From the NCBI RefSeq assembly GCF_024166365.1, contig NC_064819.1, positions 111,892,293 to 111,956,292 of the forward strand: DNA of 64,000 bases, read 5' to 3'. Both the position numbers and the translations under genes were made by a program. The notes under the pieces are model-generated. The model saw only the letters and a program-made list of their open reading frames with translations, was not told the DNA's origin and made no database searches. Positions within the stretch are counted from its first letter, which is position 1. Every line of letters starts with the position of its first letter. The stretch is from Elephas maximus indicus (Eukaryota > Chordata > Mammalia > Proboscidea > Elephantidae). Of this stretch, positions 55,505 through 64,000 are shown in pieces.

Positions 55505-56150
55505 GATTCCGCTCTTCATACCACAGCCCGAGGGAGCTCTTCCACCAGTATAATTGTGGCTCAATCCCTTCTTTGGCTGTTTGGAAAACAATATGAATAC
55601 CTGAACCACAGCAGCTCACTGGTGTGCACACAGGTCCACTGATTCATCAGGAACTCCTGGTTTACGTTGCTGCCTTTACAGGCGTACAAGACTGGGCCAC
55701 ACCCCCTCAAGAAGGAAAAGAGAAATATTTTTCTGCTAACTCCCTCCCTCCCACTTAGAGTCAATATCAGGTCTGGTAAGAGGAAGAAGCTCAGAACTTA
55801 AGGATTGTCTCAGCAGACATAGACAGGTTTCTGAAAACACAGGAGGAAAATGGAAGAAAAATGTGTTAGGGGAACGCGGAACACCTCTGTCATAGTTTAC
55901 TAGAAATGCCACTCCATCAAGCTCACCTGTTCAGCCTCTGGACACTGGGGTCATACTCCATAAAGCTGAAGGAATTCAGCCCTTCCTGCGTAATTCCAAG
56001 GGAAGGAGGTGGATAATTCCAGTTGAATGAGGGCAGGGGTAAATATTTTTCCTTTTCCAACTTTTTCACTCGAGACTGAAGAATCAACCTGCAAATTTCC
56101 CAGGCAAAGTTCTGACTTCTGTGTGGCATGGTATGGGATGGGGTCCGGCA
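55505..56150 (-). other. Coding-like segments of unknown origin
   Basis: Minus frame ending at 55927 reads QSRVKKLEKEKYLPLPSFNW and FSFMEYDPSVQRLN, then GTGAGC. A second segment (55577-55511) reads AKEGIEPQLYWWKSS, then WYEERNHQ, then GTAAGC, with an acceptor-like CCAAACAG before it. Phases do not join directly. Family unknown; could be a gene remnant or chance. Confidence 0.25.
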
Positions 56151-56415
56151 AAGAAGAGCAACAGTGTGCATACCAAAGGTGAATGTGTTCACAATATATA
56201 TTGTCCTTAGGAAATCTAGAGATAAACCTGATGAATTTCTTTTAAAAAGTTTCTTTTCTAGGGAGTTAAGAAATCTTAAAACTACAAAAGTTGAAATCTC
56301 ATCTTGGGCTGTATCATTAGGTACATTGGCTCATAAGTTACTTTTGGTCAAGGTAACTGCAGTTGTTAACAACTAGATCTAAATTAATTAAAGATCATTC
56401 TTTTATGGGATGATG

Positions 56416-56612
56416 ACCCAGTTGCCGTCGAGTCAATTCTGACCTATAGTAACCTATAGGACAGAGTAGAACTGCCCCATAGGGTTTCCAAGGCAGTAAA
56501 TCTTTACGGAAGCAGACTGCCACATTTCCTCCCCTGGAGCAGCTGGCAAGTTCCAATCTCTTTGAGATTTGGTTAGCAGCCAAGCACTTAACCACTGCAC
56601 CACCAGGGCTCC
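56416..56612 (-). repeat. AfroSINE with near-perfect 14-bp duplication
   Basis: 'acccagttgccgtcgagtca' to 'ctgcaccaccagggctcc', flanked by tttatgggatgatg (56402-56415) and tttatggaatgatg (56613-56626), 13 of 14. Confidence 0.93.
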
Positions 56613-56716
56613 TTTATGGAATGATGGGGAAACAATCTGTTAATCCTCAAAAAAAGTCACCAAAAGGAAAGAAAAGGATATATCTGAGTTCAATTAATTT
56701 TCTTTTGTTTCCTTTG

Positions 56717-57141
56717 TGTGATGGTTAATAGTATATGTCTACTTGGCTAGGCCTTGATTCTCAGTATTATGTAATTATCCTCCATTTTGTGATCTGATGT
56801 AAGGAGAGTTTCCTTGGGGGTGTGGCCTGTATTCAATATATATGGATGTTCTGGCAAAGCTCTCTGACTCTCACTCTCAATCCTGCACCTGACTCATCAT
56901 CATTTGACTGTGGTTCTTGGGATGTGAGCTAGCAGCCTACTATCTGACCTGCCGATTTTGGATTTGTTAGCCTCTACGACCACGTGAGTCAGGAGAAGCT
57001 TCCAGCCTGACCCACAGATCTGGGACTTGCCAGCCTCCACAACTGTGTGAGCCTTTTCCTTGAAATAAATCTCTCTCTATATATATATTTTTATATATAT
57101 GCTTCATTGGCTTTGCTTCTCTAGAGAACCCAGTCTTGATA
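56717..57141 (+). repeat. ERV-L 5' LTR
   Basis: TGTGATGGTTAATAGTATAT to 'agaacccagtcttgata', with AATAAATCTCTCTC followed by a TA-rich run (57077-57102). Confidence 0.85.
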
Positions 57142-57259
57142 CTGAGAGTGGTTTTAGAGAAACAAAATCATAAGGATGAGTTCTCTGAATTGATTCTCAA
57201 GTCTGGCTAGTCTTAAAGGTGCTGATGAATCTACCTCCAATAGTAAAAAGGGCACCACT

Positions 57260-57415
57260 GAAACGCTGGTGGCGTAGTGGTTAAGTGCTACGGCTGCTAA
57301 CCAAAGGTCGGCAGTTCAAATCCACCAGGTGCTCCTTGGAAACTCTGTGGGACAGTTCTACTCTGTCCTCTAGGGTCGCTATGAGTCAGAATCAACTTGG
57401 CGGCAGTGGGTTAAT
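57260..57415 (+). repeat. AfroSINE inside the ERV-L
   Basis: 'gaaacgctggtggcgtagtg' to 'gaatcaacttggcggcagtg'; inserted after the provirus. Confidence 0.9.
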
Positions 57416-57499
57416 CCATGGCATGAGAAGGCAAAAGAAATATGCAAAATATCACCACGACTAGATCAAATATTTGTGAGAGACTCTGGGTGACTACAT

Positions 57500-58170
57500 A
57501 TTTGATAGTTTCCTACAGCTTTATCAAGATGAGAAGTATAAGGAAGCTGGGTGGTTGCCCCCGCTTTCACTAGACAGAGTAATAAAAGTAAGAGATGAGC
57601 TCAAAGCTTCAGAGTCACAGCTCAAGTGCCGCATACAAGACCTGAAAGCTGTCATTTGTGCCCTGAAAGCCTTATATTTTGTAGTAATAGAGCTGATATT
57701 GCCAAAAACCAAACCCAGAGTCTTAACATAAGAGTGACTTAATTACAATGCCAATTGAATTCCCAACCTCAAATGGTGTCTGAAGTTAAAGTAAAGGCAT
57801 TGATTGGGAAGAAATGGGATCCTGAAACTCGGGATGGGGACATATGGGAAAGATAATCAGGAAGCTGGGGACACTGAGTCCCTAAATTCCATTAAACCAC
57901 TCCTGCTAATGGAACCAGCCCTCTTACTCCCATCTGAAGAGATTGCTCCGTCTTTGTTTGCTAAGCCATCTTTCCCGGTAAAACCATTATCCTTTCCACT
58001 CCCATCTGATGAGATTAACCCAGCTGTGCCTGAAAAGTCTTTGAGATATTGCCTGAGGCATTGTCTAAGGCAGATACCTTACAAGACATTGCTGAATGTC
58101 CCCAGGACCACCCCCACCACCATTTTTACTTCTAGGCATAAAACTGGACTTAAGTCCCAGTGATCCCCAA
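57500..58170 (+). pseudogene. ERV-L gag/early-pol remnant
   Basis: A plus frame at 57804-58163 (119 codons) lies where gag-to-pol sequence is expected. No zinc knuckle or protease motif is readable, so the call rests on position. Confidence 0.5.
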
Positions 58171-58187
58171 GAGGTGATACACAAAGT

Positions 58188-59270
58188 GTGATCCAGGATA
58201 TGGTACACTACACTCCAAAAGAACTGCTTGATTTTTCTGATATATACAAACAGAAACCTGTGGAATATGTGTGGGAATGCATTTTAAGGGTGTGGGATAA
58301 TGGTGCAAGGAACATAAAGTTGGGTCAGTCTGAGTTTATTGATATGGGCACATTAAGCACAAATTCTTCGCTTAATGTTTCATCTCAAGAGGTTAGAAAA
58401 GGATCTAATAGTTTACTCTTCAGCCCTATATCATAATTTACTCTACAGGGACTTTGATTGCCTTTCCTTTTCACAAGATGTCATGCTGGTCCTTAACATT
58501 GATGACATTACGCCGAATGGACCTAGTAAGGAAGAAGTATCAATGACTTTAGGCTAATTGGTAAGACATTTGTGTGCTAGAGGGTAGAAATTGATCAGAT
58601 AAAAATTCAGGCACCTTCCACCTCGGTGAAATTTCTAGGAGTCCAGTGGTGTGCAGCGCATCAAGATATTCCTTCTAAGGTGAAGGATAAGTTGTTGCAT
58701 CTGCCCCTCCTACAACTAAGAAGGAGGCAAAACGCCTGGTGGGCTTCTTTGGATTTTGGAGACAACATATTCTTCATTTCGGAGTGCTACTCTGGCCTAT
58801 TTATCAAGTGATACAAAAAGCTGCTAGTTTTGAGCGGAGCCCAGAGCAAGAGAAGGCTCTGCAACAGGTTCAAGCTGCCATGCAAGCCACTTTGCCACTT
58901 GGGCCATATGATCCAGTTGATCCAATGGTGCTTGAAGTGTTAGTGGCAAACAGAGATGCTATTTGGGGTCTTTTGCAGGCCCCTATTGGTGAGTCACAGC
59001 ACAGACCCTTAATATTTTGACGTAAAGCCCCTCCATCCTCTGCAGATAACTACTCTCCTTTTGAGAAACAGCTTTTGACTTGTTACTGGGCCTTAGTAGA
59101 GACTGAATGCTTAACCATGGGCCACCAAGTCACCATGCAGCCTGAACTGCCCATCAGGAACTTGGTATTGTCTGACCCACGGAGTCATAAAGTCAGATGT
59201 ACACAGCAGCACTCTGTCATTAAATGGAAGTGATATATATGAGATTAGGTTCAAGCATGACCTGAAGGCA
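58188..59270 (+). pseudogene. ERV-L reverse transcriptase and RNase H remnant
   Basis: Frames at 58188-58557 and 58626-59020. The catalytic region reads LVLNIDDIT (NIDD at 58495-58506), with Asn where Tyr is usual. The connection region holds LGPYDPVDPMVLEVLV. A stop follows at 59018-59020 and shifts occur between frames, so there is no functional enzyme. Confidence 0.85.
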
Positions 59271-59639
59271 TGAGTAAGTTACATGAGGAAGTGACCCAAA
59301 TGTCCATGGTCTCTACTCCTGTCACATTACCTTCCATCTCCCATTCTGCAGTTATGGTCTCATGGGGAGTTCCTTATGATCAGTCGACCGAGGAAGAGAA
59401 AACTCCTGCCTAGTTTATAGACAGTTCTGCGCATATGCAGGCACCACTTAAAAATGGACAGCAGCAGCACTCTAGCCCTTTTCTGGGACCTCCTTGAAAG
59501 GCAGTGATTAAGGGAAATCCTCCCAATGGGCAGAACTTTGAACAGTGCACCTGGTTGCTCACTTTACTTGGAAGAAGAAATGGCCAGATGTGTGATTGTA
59601 TACCAATTCATGGGCTGTGTCTAATTGTTTGGCTGGAAG

Positions 59640-59880
59640 GTCAGGGACTTGGAAGCAGAGCTTTGAACCAGTTTTTTCTGGTTAGAGGCCTACTGAGAAT
59701 TTGCATTTCCACCCCAGATGTGCTGGATCAGGATCTACAGTTTAACAAGATCCCCAGGTGATTTTTATGTATAATAAATTTTGAGAAATACTGCTAACCA
59801 GCAGCATTAGCATTGCCTGGGAACTTGATAGAAACATAAATTCTCAGCAGGGGTTTGAACCAGAATAAACCTGTTCAAAG
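59640..59880. mobile_element. MER5-like pair inside the ERV-L
   Basis: 'ctactgagaatttgcatttc', 'ccccaggtgatttttatgta', 'aattttgagaaatactgct', then an opposite-facing piece 'cattgcctgggaacttgat', 'aaattctcagcaggggtt'. Confidence 0.7.
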
Positions 59881-60049
59881 CCCTGCTTGGAAGGAACATG
59901 TTGGAAAATTGGTGACAAGGAGGTATGGGAAAGAGGTATGTGAATACACCTCTCTGAATAGGCCAAAGTACTGAAGATATTTGTGTCTCATGTGAATACT
60001 CACGAAACGGTGACCTCAGCAGAGGATTTTAATAATCAGTGGATAGGAT

Positions 60050-60740
60050 GACATTCTGTGAAAACCACTCATTCTTTTTCCCTAGCCACTGTCATCATTG
60101 CCAAATGGGCTCATGAACAAAGTAACCGCGGTGGCAGGGATGGAGGTTACACATGGGCTCAGCAACATGGACTTCTACTCACCAAGACCAACTTTGCTAC
60201 AGCCACGGCTGAGTGCCCTATATACCAGCAGAGACCAACACTGAGTCCCTGATATGGTGCCATTCCTAGGTGTGATCAGTTAGCAACCTGGTGGTAAGTT
60301 GATTACATTGGACTGCTTCCGTCTTGGAAAGGGCAGCATTTTTTTTTTCTTACTGGGATAGACACTTGCTCTGCATACAGGTTTTCCTTACGCATGCGAC
60401 GCTTCTGCCAAAACTACCATTCGGGGACTTACAGAATGCCTTCTCCACAATCATGGTATCCTACACAGCATTGCGTCAGATCAAGGGACTTACTTCACAG
60501 TAAACAAAGTGGAGCAGTGGGGCCATGCTCATAGAATTCACTGGTCTTGCCATGTTCCCCATCATCCTGAAGCAGCTGACTTGATAGAATGATGGAATGG
60601 CCTTCTAAAGGCACAATTACAGTGCCAGCTACGTGGTGTTGGGATAATATTCTCCAGGAGGCTGTATATACTCTAAACCAGTGTCCAATATATGGTGCTA
60701 TTTCTCCCACAGCCAGGATTCATGGGTGTAGGAATCAACG
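60050..60740 (+). pseudogene. ERV-L integrase remnant
   Basis: Short frames 60058-60252 (HEQSNRGGRDGG, AQQHGLLLTK; zinc-binding-domain region with CPIYQQ) and 60589 onward (VYTLNQCPIYGAISPTARIH; C-terminal region). The core between them is broken by several frame changes. Confidence 0.8.
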
Positions 60741-60749
60741 GGTGGAAAT

Positions 60750-61122
60750 GGTAGTGACATCACTCACTACTACCTCTAGTGACCTGCTCAGAAAATTTTT
60801 GCTTCCTGTCCCCACGATCTTATGCTCTGTGGGTCTAGATGTCTTGGCTCCAATGGGAAGAATGCTCCCACCTGGAAACACAATACTGATTCCATTGAAC
60901 GGTAAATTAAGAATGCCACTTGGCTACTTTGGGCTTCTCCTGGCTCTGGGTAAACAGGCAAAGAAGGGAGCTACCATATTGGCTGGTGTGATTGATCCTG
61001 ATTGCCAAGGGGAAATTGGATTGGTATTACATAATGGAGGTAAAGAAGAGTATGTCTGGAATACAGGAGATCCCTTAGGACGTTTCTTAGTGCTACCATG
61101 CCCTGTGATTAAAGTCAGTTGA
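60750..61122 (+). pseudogene. ERV-L dUTPase-like domain
   Basis: Open from the integrase end to TGA at 61122. dUTPase motifs are readable: VGLDVLAP (motif 1 region) and AGVIDPDCQGEIG (motif 3 region, Cys in place of the usual Tyr), ending GDPLGRFLVLPCPVIK. The enzyme family hydrolyses dUTP. This copy belongs to a dead provirus. Confidence 0.82.
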
Positions 61123-61584
61123 AAACTATAGCAACTCAGTTCCAGAATGACCACTAATGGCCCAGACCCTTCAAGAATGAAGACTTGGGTCACCCCACCA
61201 GGCAAAGAATCAGGACCAGTTGAGGTGTTTGCTAAGGGCATAGGGAGTACAGAATGGGTGGTGGAAGAATGTAGTTCTAAATACCAGTTATGTCAATGTG
61301 ATCAGTTGCAGAAATGAGGACTGTAATCATTACGAGTATTTCTTCCTTGTTTTATTATACATGTATGTGTGATATGTACATATATTATATATTTATATAT
61401 ATAAATATTTTTGTTTTCTTCCTTCTTGTATCCCATTACTTATAAAATATAAGATATAAACAGGGCTAATGCATTTTCAGTTGTACGCATGTTAGTTGTA
61501 TCATGTTCAGTGCAAGTATGGCTTTATAATTTTCTTTATTTAGAGATTACGTATGGTTTAAGTAGACATGTACAGGTGCCAGTT

Positions 61585-61988
61585 TGACAATGGATGTCAA
61601 ATTGTTAAGCCTTGATTCCCAGTACTATGTAATTATCCTCCATTTTGTGACCTAAGGGGGAGTTTACTTGGGGGTAGGGCCTGCATCCAGTATATATGGA
61701 TATTCTGGCAAAGCTATCTCTCTCTCTCTATCCTGCATCCACTTGTCATCATCTGACCTCCATTCCTTGGGACATGAGACAGCAGCTGCCATCTGACCTG
61801 CCGATTTTGAGTTCATTAGCCCCAGCTACCACGTGAGTCAGGAGAAGCTTCCGGCCTGACACCTGACCCATGGATTTGAACTTGCCAGCCTCCACAGCTG
61901 TGTAAGCCATTTCCTTGAAATAAATCTCTCTCCCTTTCTCTCTATATGCTTTGCTGATTTGTTCCTCTGCAGAACCCATCCTAAGACA
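61585..61988 (+). repeat. ERV-L 3' LTR
   Basis: 'aagccttgattcccagtact' to 'agaacccatcctaagaca', matching the 5' LTR with roughly 15-20 percent differences by eye and a shorter 5' edge. AATAAATCTCTCTCC is conserved. Confidence 0.82.
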
Positions 61989-61993
61989 TTTTG

Positions 61994-62765
61994 TTTCTTT
62001 TAAACAGTCATATTTTACAAATGACTTAAGGTGGCTTAAATTGCAAATGCATAAAATAAAGTATTAAAATATAAACAAAGACACTTGAATGAAGAAACTA
62101 TCAAAGTAATGAGCCAATTAAGAAAAAAGGAATACAAATAATAAACTATAAGGCATCTCCACTGTTTTTAATTTGAAACTTAACTCTATGGACAGAGCTT
62201 CCTAGCTGTCAAGGAAAAGGGAAGCTAGTCGGGTACATTGTTCCCATTATCAGAAAAGAGGAAGCACCCATCTTCTTCGGAAGGAGAAAAATAGTCTTTG
62301 GAGCCCTAAATAGTAATCGAATTTCTTTTCTTTCTTTCTTTTTTTTTTTTTAAGGTGAACAATATTTCCAATAACGTTTAGGCCAATGATTTCATGTTGA
62401 TGACATTTAGGGCCAAACAGGCCTAAACCCAATGTTTCTCACTTGTTACCCACACTGACTGGGTCAGAGCTCTTCATAATTGGGCCTGGATCTGATCCAA
62501 TGGAAAAGTTGTTGAGAGAACAGAGCCTACCTGATAGCCTCTAAGGATTCAAGGACGTCAGCCATTGGTCCTTTGTCCTCCACTGGCTTGGCTGGAACAA
62601 TTTAGTCAGATTAATCCCATTTTGCTCATGTTCCTTTTCCACAGAGGCTTGTCTGTTTCAGAATCCTTAAATTGTAAGTGGAGACGGAATTTCAGTACAA
62701 AAGGCCAAAGACTTCCAGAAATATACTCCCACTCAGCTGATTCAATGTCTAATGTCCTATAATTA
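61994..62765. other. Intergenic, no gene
   Basis: T-rich tract at 62325-62352 ('tttctttctttctttt...'). Nothing else recognised. Confidence 0.5.
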
Positions 62766-62933
62766 AAACAAAACAAAACAAAAACTATTGTTATTGAGTC
62801 GATTCCAGCTCATAATGACGTTTAGGGCAGAGTAGAATTGCCTCATAGGATCTCCAAGGAGCAGCTAGTGGATTCGAACTGCTGACGTTTTGGTCAGCAG
62901 CCTGAGCTCTTAACCACTGCACCCCCAAGCCTC
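62766..62933 (-). repeat. AfroSINE, cluster member 1
   Basis: 'aaactattgttattgagtcg' to 'actgcacccccaagcc', flanked by tgtcctataatta (62753-62765) and tgtcctaggatta (62934-62946). Confidence 0.9.
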
Positions 62934-62979
62934 TGTCCTAGGATTAGAGATTCTTATTATTCATTATCAAATTCAAGTG

Positions 62980-63172
62980 CCTATTGTTGTTATTGTTAGT
63001 TGCTGTTAAGTAGATTCTTACTTAAATCCACTCCAGGTGTGCAGACTAGAAGTGTTCCATAGGGTTTTCAAGGCCATCACCTTTTAGAAGCAGATTGCAA
63101 GGCCTGGGTGTGTTTGAACTGCCAACCTTTCCACTATGAGTTGAGTGTTACCATTTGTGCCACCCAGGAACT
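62980..63172 (-). repeat. AfroSINE, cluster member 2, diverged
   Basis: 'tgttgttattgttagttgct' to 'gtgccacccaggaactcc'. Oldest-looking of the cluster. Confidence 0.78.
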
Positions 63173-63187
63173 CCCTGTATCCTATAC

Positions 63188-63394
63188 CCAAAAAACCTAT
63201 TGCCGTTGAGTCAATTCTGACTCAAAGAGACCCTATAGGACAGAGCAGAACTGCTCCATAGGATTTCCAAGGCTGTAAATCTTTATGGAAGCAGACTGCC
63301 TCATCTTTCTCTAGTGGAGTAGCTGGTGGGTTCGAACTACTGAGCTTTCAGTTAGCAGCCAAGCATTTAACCACTACACCACCAGGGCTCCTTC
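63188..63394 (-). repeat. AfroSINE, cluster member 3, longer subfamily
   Basis: 'aaacctattgccgttgagtc' to 'ctacaccaccagggctcc'. Confidence 0.9.
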
Positions 63395-63404
63395 CTATAA
63401 CCTA

Positions 63405-63607
63405 TAACAACCAAACTCTTTGCAGTCAAGTCGATTCCAACTCTTAGCGACTCTATAGGACACAGTAGAACTGCCTCATAGGGATTCCAAGGCTATAAAT
63501 CTTTCCTGAAGCACACTGTCATGTCTTTCTCCCAAGAAGCAGCTGGTGGGATCGAACGCCCTTTTGGTTAGCAGCCACGTGCTTAACAACTGCACCACTA
63601 GGGCTCC
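63405..63607 (-). repeat. AfroSINE, cluster member 4, longer subfamily
   Basis: 'aactctttgcagtcaagtcg' to 'ctgcaccactagggctcc'. Confidence 0.9.
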
Positions 63608-63632
63608 TTCCTATAGACTATAAAACAAACAA

Positions 63633-63797
63633 ACTAAAAAACAAACTCCATTGCCATCAAGTCAATTCCGATTCATAGAGACCCTATAGGACAGAGGAGA
63701 ACTGCCCCATTGGGTTTCCAAGGAGCACCTGGTGGATTCAAACTGCTGACCTTTTGGTCAGCAGCCACAGCTCTTAACCACTACACCACTACATCCC
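63633..63797 (-). repeat. AfroSINE, cluster member 5, short subfamily
   Basis: 'aaactccattgccatcaagt' to 'ccactacaccactacatcc'. Confidence 0.9.
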
Positions 63798-63811
63798 CTA
63801 TAGTCTACTTA

Positions 63812-63976
63812 GGAAAAAAAAAAAAAAGTTGCTGTCAAGTTGATTCTGACTCATAGCGACCCTATAGGACAGAGTAGAAGCCCCATAAGGTTTCCAAGGA
63901 GGGCCTGGTGGATTCGAAGTGCCAACCTTTTGGTTAGCAGCCGTAGCTCTTAACCATTACACTACCAGGGTTTCCC
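63812..63976 (-). repeat. AfroSINE, cluster member 6, short subfamily
   Basis: A-run then 'gttgctgtcaagttgattct' to 'acactaccagggtttcc'. Confidence 0.9.
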
Positions 63977-64000
63977 CTATAGTCTATAGTAGTGCTTATC

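Larger units (their letters stand above)
56717..61988 (+). mobile_element. Degraded ERV-L provirus
   Basis: Two LTRs in the same orientation flank about 4.4 kb with pol remnants in the order reverse transcriptase, RNase H, integrase, dUTPase-like. A dUTPase after integrase is the hallmark of ERV-L. Flanking 5-mers ctttg (56712-56716) and ttttg (61989-61993) agree at 4 of 5. Many stops and frameshifts; no env recognised. Carries an AfroSINE and a MER5-like pair, so it is old and inactive. Confidence 0.88.

Noticed and set aside
62766-63976. Possible tRNA gene cluster from repeated GGTTCGAA-type B boxes
   Set aside because: The sequences are AfroSINE heads; they lack an intact cloverleaf and a poly-T terminator pattern typical of tRNA genes.
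62766-63976. Regularly spaced repeats resembling a CRISPR array
   Set aside because: Units are 165-205 bp SINEs in a mammalian genome; no short repeat/spacer structure and no cas genes.

Overview
This window is mammalian nuclear DNA, almost certainly from an afrotherian and most likely an elephant-type genome. The main reason is a dense load of one tRNA-derived SINE family with the AfroSINE layout: a B-box-like GGTTCGAATCC, then a tail reading 'tagggtcgctatgagtcggaatcgac'-type sequence. About forty copies are present. They occur alongside an RTE-clade LINE that shares the same 3' tail, and this SINE/LINE pair is characteristic of Afrotheria. The base composition, GT-AG introns, L1/L2/MIR/MER5 fossils and MaLR/ERV-L LTRs all fit a placental genome.

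One protein-coding gene can be read with confidence, and it appears to be complete at the coding level. It is ADGRF1 (GPR110), an adhesion G-protein-coupled receptor on the minus strand from 43103 (start codon) to 9937 (end of stop codon). I placed 14 coding exons by reading splice sites and reading frame. They sum to 2733 nt, which is 910 codons plus a stop and equals the length I know for the human protein. Exon 1 encodes the signal peptide. Exons 2-4 encode the N-terminal and cysteine-rich segment. Exons 5-7 encode the SEA region, exon 8 a short cysteine-rich piece, and exons 9-10 the GAIN domain with the GPS autocleavage site (HL/T at residues 565-567). Exons 10-12 encode the seven-transmembrane core and exons 12-14 the cytoplasmic tail. 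No frameshift or premature stop was found.

The rest is repeats and non-coding sequence. Left of the gene (1-9.9 kb) lie an RTE LINE fragment, AfroSINEs, a solo LTR, a MaLR-like LTR and an MLT1 LTR split by an RTE copy. The introns carry AfroSINEs, solo LTRs, L2 and MIR remnants, a Tigger DNA-transposon fragment nested in L2, and a strongly nested stretch at 36.2-38.9 kb. There an old L1 has been hit by three AfroSINEs and an RTE element, and one of those SINEs and the RTE were themselves hit by LTRs. Upstream of the gene (43.2-64 kb) I see no convincing gene. This part holds a degraded ERV-L provirus with both LTRs (56.7-62.0 kb; the pol remnant includes a dUTPase-like segment), more AfroSINEs, and a run of six same-strand AfroSINEs at 62.77-63.98 kb, most separated by copies of one short target sequence.

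I did not find a bacterial-style system, RNA gene cluster or evidently new protein family. The most interesting material is the readable transposition history, in which target-site duplications can be seen directly, and the closeness of one AfroSINE to an ADGRF1 splice donor. Repeat family names come from recognising consensus-like words without a database, and repeat edges are approximate unless a target-site duplication is given.
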